A stretch of DNA of 64,000 nt from Luteimonas galliterrae. GTDB taxonomy: Bacteria; Pseudomonadota; Gammaproteobacteria; Xanthomonadales; Xanthomonadaceae. Where the stretch lies: assembly GCF_023374055.1 (NCBI RefSeq), contig NZ_JAMBEP010000001.1:1550001-1614000 (forward strand), written 5' to 3'. The position numbers and the translations under genes were made by a program. A model generated the notes under the pieces. The model searched no databases and was not told the DNA's origin. It worked only from the letters and a program-made list of their open reading frames with translations. Each line of letters opens with the position of its first letter. Within the stretch, counting starts at the first letter, position 1. Shown here in pieces: positions 1 to 8,347 of the stretch.

Positions 1-473
1 AGATCCGAGGCGATCGGCCCGAACGCCTCCTTAGCGCCAATCCGCAAAAGACACGTCACCCATACGCTACGAATCAAAATCTAGTGCCTGCGTAAGAAGG
101 TCAGCCACGACGAAAGCAGGTCCGCTGGCGGACTTTCAGGCGCGACGCATCGCACCGCAGTTCAGGCCCTTTCTTGGGTTACTTTCTTTGGGCCAGCAAA
201 GAAAGTGACCCGCGCGCAGCGCGGAAGCCTTTATCCATGGCGCGAGTCGCAGCGCACCTGCGAGGACGCGGGCCTGGGTCCCGGCCTTCGCCGGGATGAC
301 GGCTTAAGGGCGAGAGCAAGATGGGTCCCAGCGTTCGCTGGGATGACGGCATGAGAGCGAGCGACTTAAGAGCAAGCGACTTAAGAGCAAGAGCAGCGGA
401 GCAAGCCCCGCTCTACAAAGACGGAGCAAGAGCAGCGGAGCGGCTCCATGGATGACGGGTTTTTACGAGCGGA
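1..473 (-). repeat. Long composite intergenic repeat, copy A (inverted, truncated by window edge)
   Basis: No gene is seen here. Read on the minus strand, the stretch matches the first half of three plus-strand copies at 6313-7090, 28990-29705 and 44180-45000. In order it holds a GTAGAGCGG...CCGCTGC palindrome, short CTTAAG-type 15-base units, two TCCC(A/G)GCG...GGGA palindromes, and a hairpin of the type GGGTCACTTTCTTTG / CAAAGAAAGTAACCC near 174-212. A conserved segment containing CTTCTTACGCAGG and CTAGATTTTGATTCG follows near 73-108. The copy begins right after the pntAA stop codon and runs in the same direction as that gene. The remainder lies beyond the left edge. Confidence 0.85.
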
Positions 474-1571
474 TTAAGCCGCAGGCCGCTCCGGCCAAAC
501 CGTCTTGGCCAACAGTTCGTCGCCCCAGTCGAACGCGATCGCGCCGTCCTTGACGAACAAGCTGACGAAATTGAACAGGTTGCGCGCATACATCTCGCTT
601 GCGTGCATGGCGCCGCTGCTGGCCAAGTTCAAAGGCCCGGCGATGGTGACGCCGCCCTGCTCGACGGTTTCGCCGGGCCGGGTGAGCTCGCAATTGCCGC
701 CGGTTTCCGCGGCCAGGTCCACTAGCACGCTGCCCGGCTTCATGCCCGCGACCATCGCCGCACTGACGATCTTCGGCGCCGGACGTCCAGGCACCGCGGC
801 GGTGCAGACGATCACGTCGATGTTCTTGATGTGCTCGCCCAGACGACGCTGCTGTTCGGCGCGCTCCTCGTCGGTGAGCTGGCGCGCATAACCGCCCTCG
901 CCCGCGGCGCTGACGCCCAGGTCCAGGAATTTGCCGCCCAGCGACTCGATCTGCTCGCGCACTTCCGGACGCACGTCGAAGCCCTCGACTTGCGCACCGA
1001 GGCGCTTGGCGGTCGCGATGGCCTGCAGGCCGGCCACGCCGGCGCCGATCACCAGCAGTTTCGAAGGACGGATAGTGCCGGCGGCGGTCGTCAGCATCGG
1101 GAAGAAACGCGGCGCCAGCTGCGCCGCGATCAGCACGGCCTTGTAACCGGCCATGCCGGCCTGCGAGCTCAGCACGTCCATGGCCTGCGCGCGCGTGGTG
1201 CGCGGCAGCTTCTCCAACGGAAAGGCCACGATCTGGCGCGACTGCAGCGCCGCGGCGCGGGCTTCGTCCGCCTGCGGCTGCAGCATGCCCACCAGCGCGG
1301 CGCCCGGCTTGAGCGTGCCGATCGCCGCGGCGTCGGGCGGCTGCACGCAAAGCACCAGATCGGCGCCGCCGTAGGCGGCGGCGCGGTCGGCGACGATCTG
1401 CGCGCCTGCATCCGCATAGGCCTGGTCGGTGAAATGCGCGCCAGTGCCGGCGCCGCGTTCGACGTGCACCATGGCGCCGGCCGCGATCAGCTTCTTGCAG
1501 GTTTCCGGCGTGGCCGCAACGCGCTTCTCGCCCGGCGCCGTTTCGCGCGCAACGCCTATGGTGACTGCCAT
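474..1571 (-). CDS. pntAA: NAD(P) transhydrogenase subunit alpha, part 1 (PntAA)
   Basis: This 365-residue protein is the NAD(H)-binding domain I of proton-translocating transhydrogenase, which moves hydride from NADH to NADP+ using the proton-motive force. Visible signatures are the N-terminal alanine-dehydrogenase/PntA-like segment (IGVARETAPGEKRVA), the conserved SSQAGMAGYKAV stretch, and a Rossmann motif GAGVAGLQAIATAKRLGA followed by the NAD-selecting Asp in GFDVRPE. The length fits the split form of the enzyme, in which the membrane part of alpha (PntAB) is a separate gene, rather than the roughly 510-residue fused E. coli PntA. No pntAB or pntB follows within the 473 bases available downstream; that space is filled by a long repeat, so the partners must lie beyond the edge or elsewhere. 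The ATG at 1571 is the natural start. Confidence 0.9.
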   Translation of the reverse strand: MAVTIGVARETAPGEKRVAATPETCKKLIAAGAMVHVERGAGTGAHFTDQAYADAGAQIVADRAAAYGGADLVLCVQPPDAAAIGTLKPGAALVGMLQPQADEARAAALQSRQIVAFPLEKLPRTTRAQAMDVLSSQAGMAGYKAVLIAAQLAPRFFPMLTTAAGTIRPSKLLVIGAGVAGLQAIATAKRLGAQVEGFDVRPEVREQIESLGGKFLDLGVSAAGEGGYARQLTDEERAEQQRRLGEHIKNIDVIVCTAAVPGRPAPKIVSAAMVAGMKPGSVLVDLAAETGGNCELTRPGETVEQGGVTIAGPLNLASSGAMHASEMYARNLFNFVSLFVKDGAIAFDWGDELLAKTVWPERPAA

Positions 1572-1734
1572 GCCTGCCCCGCCGCGGTGGATAGTCGGGC
1601 AATCCTAGCAAAAGCGCCGACTGACGGAGCTGCGGGTCTTTGGCCGCGGCTAGTGGGTCAACAAATAAAAGGCCCGACGGGCTCAGAACCGATCGGACGG
1701 CCGGCAGGTGGCGACGTCAACCGCATGATCAAGA

Positions 1735-1800
1735 TGGGTCCCAGCTTTCGCTGGGATGACGGTTCAAAGGCGCTGGATCCCGGCGTACGCCGGGATGACG
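1735..1800. repeat. Two short palindromes (GGGTCCCAGC...GGGATGACG family)
   Basis: Two adjacent imperfect palindromes, 1735-1762 (TCCCAGC-TTTC-GCTGGGA core) and 1775-1800 (TCCCGGCG-TA-CGCCGGGA core), each end in GATGACG. The same units occur inside the long composite repeats and at 52582-52617. They sit in the 275-base gap between pntAA and the DUF1631 gene. The rest of that gap shows no feature. Confidence 0.7.
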
Positions 1801-1846
1801 AATCGAGAAGTATCCGCCGCCGCAACGCGTTGCGCGAATGCTGCGT

Positions 1847-4156
1847 TCAAGCCGCGCGCTGGAGGTGCTTCCAGACCTGTTTCATCGCCCCTTCGAACGG
1901 CGCGTCCGGCAAACCCACGATCAACCGGCCGGCTTGCGCCAGCAACGCCAGTTGTTCGGCCGTAGCGACCAGCTCTCGCACGCCGCGGCGGTTGACGATC
2001 AGGAAACGCGACGTCAACGGACTGATCCATGCGACTTTCAGCGCACGCTCGAAACCTTCGTCGTCGATCAGCCGCACCCAGTCGCCGAGCGACAGGCGGC
2101 GCATCGCGGACAAGGCGTCCTGGTTGACCTGGCGCTGCGAGGTATTGTCGATCAGCCGCAGTGCGGGCTCCGCTTCGACCGTTTCCAAGGCCGGCACCGG
2201 CACAGGCGTCACGACCGAGCGCGGCACGTCCGGCCACGCCAGCGCACGCACCAGGCGCGCGATCGCCTCGTCCGCGGCGCTCGCATCCAGGCCCGAACTG
2301 GCCAGGCAGTCGCGCAGCAGCGGCATCAGCAGCAGCAGGCGGTCGGCGATCACCGCGCCCTGCGCCGAGCCGGCGGCGATGTCGATCTCCACCAGCGCCT
2401 GCCCCAGATTCATCGCCCCGATATGGCGCGCCGAATCGACGCCATCGCGCAGCAGCGTCTGCACCACATGATGCTGCCAGTGCTCGCTCATGAACTGCCG
2501 CACCGGCGCGGTGAGCTTGTAGTCGCGCACGCACTGCGCCAGGGCTTCGGCGGCGTCCTGGCGCGCCTGCATCAGGCGCTCGCGGCCGAAAGCCGCTTCG
2601 GCGGCGCGGCGCTCGGCCAGCTCGATGCGGCGCCGCTGCTGCACCACCAGTTCGTTCAATTCGGAAGCGGCCAGCTCGAAGACGCTCAGGTCTTCCTGAT
2701 ATTCGGCGATGACGCGCTCGACCGCTTGCTGCGCCTTGTCGAGCAGTTCGCGATCGTGCGGACTGGCGCCGCGATTGCTCTCGCAGGCCTCGGTCAGCAC
2801 GTCCAACAAGCGGCGTGCCGGATGCAGCGGCTGCACGAACAGGCTGTCGTCGTGCAGCGCCAGCTTGAGATACGGCAGCACCAGGCGGCCGAGCAGGCCG
2901 CGGCCTTCTTCCCACAAACGGTGCACGTCGCAGATCGCTTCGAACAGCAGGCCGATCAGGTCGATCGCATCCTGTTCTTCCGGGCTCAGGCTGGTGTATT
3001 GCGGGTCCAGGCCGAGCTTGCGCGCGCCTTCCAGCATTTCTTCGCGCAGCGCCGCCTGCAGGCGGCCGCCGCCATGCGCCAACGCTTCGGCGAATTGGCT
3101 GGTGTCTTCGCCCTGCAACAGGCTCGCGACGCTGCGCAACTCGTCGGTGCGCAACGGCCGGCGTTGCGCGTTGGGCAACGCGTCCATCCCGGCCGTGCGC
3201 GGCAATGTGGCATGCGTCGCCATACCCGCCTGCTGCCGCCAGTGATGCAACTGCTCGCGCAGCAGGCCCAGTTCGCGCACCAGTTGTTCCGAGGCCACGC
3301 CGAGCTGGGCAGGACCGGCGCCCGATGCGGGGCCGGCCGGGGCACCGCCGCCCGCATAGCCAGAAGGCGCGGCGCCCGGATAGCCGGCAGGCGCTGCACC
3401 CGTGTAACCGGCAGGCGCGTCCGCGCGCGGCGCGACTTGTTCCCACATCGCCTCGGCGGGCGCCGCGGGCGCGGGCGCCGCGACCGGGCGCGAAACCGGC
3501 GCGGCGACGAACAGCCCGTAACCGGCCGCGCCCAGCTGGGTATCGACCTGGGTGTAGAAAGCATCGAGCACATGGCTCAATTCGACCTGGTACTGCTTGA
3601 ACAGCAACTCGCGCAGGCCGTCCGGCACGGCCTGGCCCTGCAGCATCTTGACCAGCAGCTCGGACAGCGTTTCCGGGTCGATCGGCTGCTTGGTATCGCT
3701 GACGCCCAGCGACCGCACCAGTGTGGAGAAGCGCGCTTCGGCGCCCAGCAGCGAACGCGCATGCCGCGCCCTGAGCGTAGCGGCGATGCGCTGCGCATCC
3801 AGGTGCTGGCCCAGTTCTTCCTCGCTGAGCAGGCTCAGCGCGGTGCGGCCGTACTCGGAGGCGCTGGGCGTAAGCAATTGGTCGAAGCTGTCCGCCAGCA
3901 GCTGCCGGTAGCGCATCACCAGCGCCGCCTCGCGCTGCTTGAGCATGCCCAGCGCTTCCTGGTCGGCGCGGCGGGTGCCGGGCGCCTCCAGTTCGATTTC
4001 GTGCAGCGCCAGTTCGATCGGCCGCAGCAGGCCGCGGGTGATCCCGCCCAACTGGTCGAGCGCAGTGCGCTTGAGGCTTTCGACCAGGAACGTCGGGGCC
4101 TGCCGGGAAGCATGCACCGAAGCGCCTGAGCCGAATTTGTCCAGGGGCAAGGTCAT
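1847..4156 (-). CDS. DUF1631 family protein, probable c-di-GMP-related regulator
   Basis: This 769-residue cytoplasmic protein looks like the DUF1631 family, often annotated in xanthomonads and pseudomonads as a thymidine phosphorylase-like or c-di-GMP-associated protein. No transmembrane segment or signal peptide is visible. The N-terminal half is helical and charged. A low-complexity Ala/Pro/Gly linker with repeated AGYxGAAP units falls near residues 225-285. A second helical region follows. The last 100 residues (SLGDWVRLIDDEGFERALKVAWISP...RFLIVNRRGVRE) resemble a PilZ-like beta barrel, though the canonical RxxxR c-di-GMP motif is not evident to me. The family assignment is by recall of sequence character and the PilZ-like tail is inference. 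The gene is divergent from the nitroreductase operon across 90 bases. Confidence 0.7.
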   Translation of the reverse strand: MTLPLDKFGSGASVHASRQAPTFLVESLKRTALDQLGGITRGLLRPIELALHEIELEAPGTRRADQEALGMLKQREAALVMRYRQLLADSFDQLLTPSASEYGRTALSLLSEEELGQHLDAQRIAATLRARHARSLLGAEARFSTLVRSLGVSDTKQPIDPETLSELLVKMLQGQAVPDGLRELLFKQYQVELSHVLDAFYTQVDTQLGAAGYGLFVAAPVSRPVAAPAPAAPAEAMWEQVAPRADAPAGYTGAAPAGYPGAAPSGYAGGGAPAGPASGAGPAQLGVASEQLVRELGLLREQLHHWRQQAGMATHATLPRTAGMDALPNAQRRPLRTDELRSVASLLQGEDTSQFAEALAHGGGRLQAALREEMLEGARKLGLDPQYTSLSPEEQDAIDLIGLLFEAICDVHRLWEEGRGLLGRLVLPYLKLALHDDSLFVQPLHPARRLLDVLTEACESNRGASPHDRELLDKAQQAVERVIAEYQEDLSVFELAASELNELVVQQRRRIELAERRAAEAAFGRERLMQARQDAAEALAQCVRDYKLTAPVRQFMSEHWQHHVVQTLLRDGVDSARHIGAMNLGQALVEIDIAAGSAQGAVIADRLLLLMPLLRDCLASSGLDASAADEAIARLVRALAWPDVPRSVVTPVPVPALETVEAEPALRLIDNTSQRQVNQDALSAMRRLSLGDWVRLIDDEGFERALKVAWISPLTSRFLIVNRRGVRELVATAEQLALLAQAGRLIVGLPDAPFEGAMKQVWKHLQRAA

Positions 4157-4246
4157 TGGGGGATTCTTCTTACGCGGAGCATCCGTCGTCCGCGTTACGA
4201 TAATGCCCTATTCCATAGCTAACGTGTCTGTGACGGGTATCGCAAG

Positions 4247-4822
4247 GTGAATAAAGAAACGCTGGCCGCCCTCGACGCGCGCCGATCGGTCCCGGCCAAG
4301 CAGCTCGACGCCCCCGGTCCGGACCACGACACCTTGCTGCGGATGCTGCAGTCGGCCTGCCGTGTGCCCGACCACGGCAAGCGGGTGCCGTTCCGGTTCC
4401 TGAGGATCGCCGGGGACGATCGGGCGGCCCTGGGCGAAATACTCGTCGCACGGACGCGTGAGCGGGATCCCGGCGCCGGAGACGCGGCCATCGAGAAGGA
4501 TCGCGGCCGTTTCTCGCACGCGCCGGTAATCGTGGCGGTGGTCGCCAGGCTCGGTCCCGACGAGAAAATTCCTGAACAGGAACGCTTGCTTTCGGCCGGC
4601 TGCGTCTGTTTTGCCCTGCTGCAGGCGGCGCAGGCGCTGGGTTACGGCGCGCAATGGCTGACCGGGTGGCCAGCCTACGATCCGGCGATCCTGCAGGTCC
4701 TGGGCCTGGACGCGGACGAAAAGATCGCCGGTTTCATCCACATCGGCACGCCCAGGCTGGAAGCGCCGGAGCGCGAGCGTCCCGACCCGCAGGACCTGCT
4801 CAGCGACTGGACCGCGGAATGA
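4247..4822 (+). CDS. Nitroreductase family protein (YdjA-like)
   Basis: A 191-residue FMN-dependent nitroreductase-fold protein. The N-terminal RRSVPAKQLDAPGPDHDTL has the usual Arg-Arg-Ser/Thr phosphate-binding start of the family. The segment AACRVPDHGK/PFRF and the C-terminal QAAQALGYGAQWLTGW match the short YdjA subgroup, about 183 residues in E. coli. Likely activity is NAD(P)H-dependent reduction of a nitro or quinone compound; the physiological substrate is not predictable. Translation begins at GTG 4247, preceded by only a weak Shine-Dalgarno. The stop overlaps the ATG of the exonuclease gene (ATGA at 4819-4822), so the two are translationally coupled. Confidence 0.8.
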   Translation: MNKETLAALDARRSVPAKQLDAPGPDHDTLLRMLQSACRVPDHGKRVPFRFLRIAGDDRAALGEILVARTRERDPGAGDAAIEKDRGRFSHAPVIVAVVARLGPDEKIPEQERLLSAGCVCFALLQAAQALGYGAQWLTGWPAYDPAILQVLGLDADEKIAGFIHIGTPRLEAPERERPDPQDLLSDWTAE

Positions 4823-5742
4823 ACGGCGCGCGGCCGACGCTGTATCTGGTCGACGCCAGCCTGTACGTCTTCCGCGCCTGGCATTCGATGCCCGACGAGT
4901 GGCACGACGCCGACGGTTGGCCGCTCAATGCCGTGCACGGCTTCGCCCGCTTCGTGCTGGAGCTGCTGGAACGCGAGCGGCCGCAGCACATCGTGGTGGC
5001 CTTCGACGAAGCGCTCGATTCCTGTTTCCGCAACGAGCTTTATCCCGCCTACAAGGCCAACCGCGAACCGGCGCCGGAAGAACTCAAGCGCCAGTTCGCC
5101 CATTGCAAGGCGGTCTGCGCCGCATTGGGGCTGGCGACGCTGGCGCATCCCGAATACGAAGCGGACGATTTGATCGGCAGCGCGCTGCACAGCATGCGCG
5201 GACAAGGCTTCCGCGGCGTGATCGTGTCTGCGGACAAGGACTTGTCGCAATTGCTCGGCGAGCACGACGAGCAGTTCGATTTCGGCAAGGGGCTGCGTTG
5301 GGGCATGGCCGGCGTCAAGGCGCGGCACGGCGTGGATGCGCACCAGATCGCCGATTACCTGGCGCTGGCCGGCGACGCCATCGACAATATTCCCGGCGTC
5401 ACCGGTATCGGCAGCAAGACGGCCGCGGTGTTGCTGGCGCATTTCGGCAACCTGGATGCGATGCTGGATCGGGTCGAAGAAATCCCTTACCTGCGCATCC
5501 GCGGCGCTGCGCAGCTGGCGGTGAAATTGCGCGCCCAGCGCGAACAGGCGCTGCTGTACCGGCGCCTGTCGACCATCGCGCTGGATGCGCCGCTGGGCGA
5601 AGCGGTCTCTTTCGCGCGCCGAACGACCGACGCCGCGATCGTGACGGCCTTGTGCGACAACCTGCGCTTCGGCCCGCTCACCCGGCGCCGGTTCCAGGCC
5701 GCGGCGGGGCTGGCGGTCGCGTTGTCATCGTCGCCGTCGTAG
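4819..5742 (+). CDS. 5'-3' exonuclease / flap endonuclease domain protein (ExoIX/Pol I N-domain-like)
   Basis: A stand-alone 307-residue protein of the Pol I 5'-nuclease family, which removes 5' flaps and RNA primers. Conserved acidic metal-binding positions are visible in order: YLVDASLYVFRAW, VVAFDEALDSCFR with the basic helix YPAYKANR, YEADDLIGSA, VSADKDLSQLL, and GDAIDNIPGVTGIGSKTA, the last being the helix-3-turn-helix DNA-binding segment. There is no polymerase domain. The start at 4819 is chosen because it overlaps the preceding stop and opens the conserved fold; an upstream in-frame extension has no family support. The NUDIX gene starts 10 bases after the stop. Co-transcription with a NUDIX hydrolase suggests a DNA or nucleotide housekeeping role. 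Confidence 0.85.
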   Translation: MNGARPTLYLVDASLYVFRAWHSMPDEWHDADGWPLNAVHGFARFVLELLERERPQHIVVAFDEALDSCFRNELYPAYKANREPAPEELKRQFAHCKAVCAALGLATLAHPEYEADDLIGSALHSMRGQGFRGVIVSADKDLSQLLGEHDEQFDFGKGLRWGMAGVKARHGVDAHQIADYLALAGDAIDNIPGVTGIGSKTAAVLLAHFGNLDAMLDRVEEIPYLRIRGAAQLAVKLRAQREQALLYRRLSTIALDAPLGEAVSFARRTTDAAIVTALCDNLRFGPLTRRRFQAAAGLAVALSSSPS

Positions 5743-5751
5743 CATCGGGGC

Positions 5752-6312
5752 ATGGGCGAAGACGTCGAACTTCTTTATCAGGGCGACTGGCTGCGGCTGG
5801 TCAAGCGCGGCCATTGGGAATCCTGCGAGCGCACGCACGGCCAGGGCATGGCGGTGATCGTGATCGCGGTGACGCCGGACGACGAGGTGTTGTTCGTCGA
5901 ACAGTACCGCGTGCCGCTGGGCGCGAAGACCATCGAGATGCCGGCCGGGCTGGTCGGCGACGACCATGCGCACGACACGCTGGAAGCGGCCGCGCGCCGC
6001 GAAATCGTCGAGGAAACCGGTTGGGAAGCCGGCAAGATCGAAGTCCTGCTGATCGGCCCCACCTCGTCGGGCATGAGCAACGAGCGCATCGCCTTCGTCC
6101 GCGCGCGCGAGCTGAGAAAAGTAGGCGCCGGCGGCGGCGTGGGCAACGAGGACATCACCGTGCACACCGTGCCGCGCCTCGAGGCGCCGGCTTGGCTGAT
6201 GCAGAAATACCGCGAAGGTTACGAGCTCGATCTCAAGCTCTGGGCCGGCCTGTGGATGATCGAACACAATCCGGACGGCAGCCGCGCCGACGAAGAGCCG
6301 TTGATCGTCTAG
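5752..6312 (+). CDS. NUDIX hydrolase (ADP-ribose/nucleoside-diphosphate-sugar pyrophosphatase type)
   Basis: This 186-residue protein hydrolyses a nucleoside diphosphate linked to another moiety, most probably ADP-ribose. The NUDIX box is GDDHAHDTLEAAARREIVEETGW: Gly, spacing and the REIVEETGW core are intact, but the first acidic residue of GX5EX7REUXEEXGU is Asp instead of Glu. Upstream of it, VLFVEQYRVPLGAKTIEMPAG is typical of ADP-ribose pyrophosphatases. It is the last gene of the nitroreductase-exonuclease-NUDIX operon. Its stop codon is followed at once by long repeat copy B. Confidence 0.85.
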   Translation: MGEDVELLYQGDWLRLVKRGHWESCERTHGQGMAVIVIAVTPDDEVLFVEQYRVPLGAKTIEMPAGLVGDDHAHDTLEAAARREIVEETGWEAGKIEVLLIGPTSSGMSNERIAFVRARELRKVGAGGGVGNEDITVHTVPRLEAPAWLMQKYREGYELDLKLWAGLWMIEHNPDGSRADEEPLIV

Positions 6313-7090
6313 ACCGCCGCTTTGCTCTGTAGAGCGGAGCTTGCTCCGCTGCTTTTGCCCTTGAGCCGTTTGCTCTTGAGCTGTCCGCTCTTAAGCCGTT
6401 CGCTCTTAAGCCGTTCGCTCTTAAGCCGTTCGCTCTCAAGCCGTTCGCTCTTTGGCCGTTAGCTCTTTGGCCGTTAGCTCTATGCCGTCATCCCAGCGAA
6501 CGCTGGGACCCATGTTGCTTTTGCTGTTGCCCCTAAGCCGTCATCCCGGCGCAGGCCGGGATCCAGGCCCGCGTCCTCGCCGCTTGCGCTGCGGCTCGCG
6601 CCATGGACAAAGGCTTCCGGGCTGCGCGCGGGTCACTTTCTTTGTTGGCCCAAAGAAAGTAACCCAAGAAAGGGCCTGAACTGCGGTGCGATGCGTCGCA
6701 ACTAAAAGCCCGCCAGCGGCCTAAGCTTTCGTCGTGGGTGACCTTCTTACGCAGGTACTAGATTTTGATTCGCAGCCTATGGGTGACATGGCTTTTGCGG
6801 AGTTCGCTAAGGAGTCGTTCTGATCGATCGCCCCGGATCCAAATGTCGAAGCGACGGAGGAATCCCGAGGGCTAGCGAGCGGTGGCCAAGAGCACGAGGT
6901 AACCCCACCGCCGGGATCCCTTCCAAAGGCCCTTTTTCTTTGGTTACTGTTCTTTTTGGGCCCATCAAAAAGAAAGTAACTCGGCCGCGGTTTTAGCGGA
7001 CGAAACCCCGGCCGGGACGGCCGGCAGGTCGCGAGAACCCACAAGCCAAGGCAGCGGAGCAAGCTCCTTTCTACAAAACCGTCTGTTCCC
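6313..7090 (+). repeat. Long composite intergenic repeat, copy B
   Basis: A 780-base gene-free stretch. In order: palindrome GTAGAGCGGAG...CTCCGCTGC at 6329-6352; eight 15-base tandem units (consensus TTAAGCCGTTCGCTC) at 6361-6480; palindromes centred near 6500 (TCCCAGCG..CGCTGGGA) and 6552 (TCCCGGC..GCCGGGA); hairpin 1 at 6630-6665 (GGGTCACTTTCTTTG pairing with CAAAGAAAGTAACCC); a conserved block from 6672 to 6930 containing CTTCTTACGCAGGTACTAG; hairpin 2 at 6942-6981 (GTTACT.TTCTTTTTG with CAAAAAGAAAGTAAC); and a tail with CGGCCGCGGTTTTAGCGG. Copies C and D repeat this order. Short open frames here keep the same frame in all copies only because the DNA itself is repeated. Confidence 0.88.
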
Positions 7091-7106
7091 GATGCGACGG
7101 TGTGTG

Positions 7107-7334
7107 TCAGGCTTTTTTCAGGAACTCGGTTCTGAGCACAAGGCCCTTCACTTTTTCGGCGTTGCACTCGATAAGCGCTTCGTCGTCGGTCAGGCGGATG
7201 TTCTTGATCAGCGTTCCGCGCTTCAGGGTGACCGATGTGCCCTTCACTTTCAGGTCCTTGATCAGCGTGACCGAGTCGCCTTCATCGAGAATCGTGCCGT
7301 TGCTGTCTTTCGGCTTGGCGGTTTCGTCGGTCAT
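7107..7334 (-). CDS. PhnA/YjdM C-terminal-domain protein without zinc ribbon
   Basis: A 75-residue protein matching the C-terminal two-thirds of E. coli YjdM (PhnA-type, about 111 residues): KDSNGTILDEGDSVTLIKDL, KGTSVTLKRGTLIKNIRL and LRTEFLKKA are clearly related. The N-terminal Cys4 zinc ribbon of YjdM is absent. Function of the family is unknown; the old link to alkylphosphonate use is not well supported. The start at 7334 is set by a strong Shine-Dalgarno (GGAGAC ten bases upstream). A longer in-frame ORF reaching into pip lacks family support. The gene sits 19 bases after pip and is probably co-transcribed with it. Confidence 0.8.
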   Translation of the reverse strand: MTDETAKPKDSNGTILDEGDSVTLIKDLKVKGTSVTLKRGTLIKNIRLTDDEALIECNAEKVKGLVLRTEFLKKA

Positions 7335-7353
7335 TTCCGTCTCCTGATCGCGG

Positions 7354-8295
7354 TCATGCGAAGCTATCGGTTGCGCGCACCAGCGCGTCGACATTCTCGG
7401 CTTCGAACGCCGAATGGCCCGAAGCGGGCGTGATCTCCAGCTTCGATTTCGGCCAGGCTTTGTGCAGCTCCCACGCGTTCTGGATCGGGCAGACCACATC
7501 GTAGCGGCCATGGACGATCACGCCGGGAATGCCGGCGATCCTGTGCGCATCGCGCAGCAACTGGTCTTCGGCTTCGAAAAAGCCGCCATTGACGAAATAA
7601 TGGTTCTCGATGCGGGCGAAAGCGAGCGCGAACCGCGCGTCCTCATGGCCGCTGACGAAATCGCCGTCCACATGCAGGAAGCTGGTCGCGCCTTCCCATA
7701 CGCTCCAGGCGCGCGCGGCGGACAGGCGCACCGCCTCGTCCTCGCTGGTCAGGCGGCGATGGAACGCGGAAATAAGATCGTGGCGTTCGACCGGCGGGAT
7801 CGCGGCCAGATAGTGCTCCCACGCATCTGGAAACAGCCGCGACGCGCCTTCCTGATAGAACCACTCCAGCTCCCATCGCCGCAGCATGAAGATGCCGCGC
7901 AGCACCAACTCGGTCGCGCGCTGCGGATGTGCCTGCGCGTAGGCCAGCGCCAGCGTCGAACCCCAGGAACCGCCGAACACCTGCCACCGCTCGATGCCGA
8001 GCTTGCTGCGCAGCTTTTCGATGTCGCCGACCAGGTCCCACGTCGTGTTGTTCACCAGATCCGCATGCGGCGTGGAACGGCCGCTGCCGCGCTGGTCGAA
8101 CAGCACGATCCTGTACTTCTCGGGGTCGTGGAAACGGCGCATCTTGGGACTGCAACCGGCGCCGGGGCCGCCGTGCAGCAGCACGACTGGCTTGCCGTCC
8201 GGATTGCCGCATTGTTCGTAGTAAAGCGTATGGCGGTCGTCGACCTTCAGCGTACCGCTGTCGTAGGGTTCGATGTCCGGGTAAAGATCGCGCAT
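7354..8295 (-). CDS. pip: Proline iminopeptidase (S33 family)
   Basis: A 313-residue alpha/beta hydrolase that releases N-terminal proline from peptides in the cytoplasm. Diagnostic segments are VVLLHGGPGAGCSP (oxyanion region), the nucleophile elbow QVFGGSWGSTLALAYA, the catalytic Asp in IVHGRYDVVCP and the catalytic His in ASGHSAFE near the C-terminus. Length and start match the common bacterial form, and no signal peptide is present. The small PhnA-like gene follows closely. Upstream lies a paired REP element and then prmC. Confidence 0.93.
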   Translation of the reverse strand: MRDLYPDIEPYDSGTLKVDDRHTLYYEQCGNPDGKPVVLLHGGPGAGCSPKMRRFHDPEKYRIVLFDQRGSGRSTPHADLVNNTTWDLVGDIEKLRSKLGIERWQVFGGSWGSTLALAYAQAHPQRATELVLRGIFMLRRWELEWFYQEGASRLFPDAWEHYLAAIPPVERHDLISAFHRRLTSEDEAVRLSAARAWSVWEGATSFLHVDGDFVSGHEDARFALAFARIENHYFVNGGFFEAEDQLLRDAHRIAGIPGVIVHGRYDVVCPIQNAWELHKAWPKSKLEITPASGHSAFEAENVDALVRATDSFA

Positions 8296-8347
8296 GGGCC
8301 TGTCCGCAACGTGTAGGGCGCTAGTTTAGCCCGCAGACCTGCTTTTC

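Noticed and set aside
1-473. Possible insertion sequence or integron attachment structure
   Set aside because: Palindromes are present but no transposase or integrase frame and no target-site duplication could be identified in any of the four copies.
6233-6439. Short minus-strand frame encoding repeated Arg-Ala-Asn-Gly-Leu units, with a relative at 44140-44430
   Set aside because: It is the translation of the 15-base tandem units of the long intergenic repeat. It has no ribosome-binding site, and the repeat in copy C does not keep the frame.
6721-7167. Minus-strand frame in repeat copy B with similar frames in copies C (29380-29589) and D (44663-44980), possibly a conserved small protein
   Set aside because: Similarity follows from DNA-level repetition at all codon positions. 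Starts and ends differ, and differences between copies are not biased to third positions as far as I could see.
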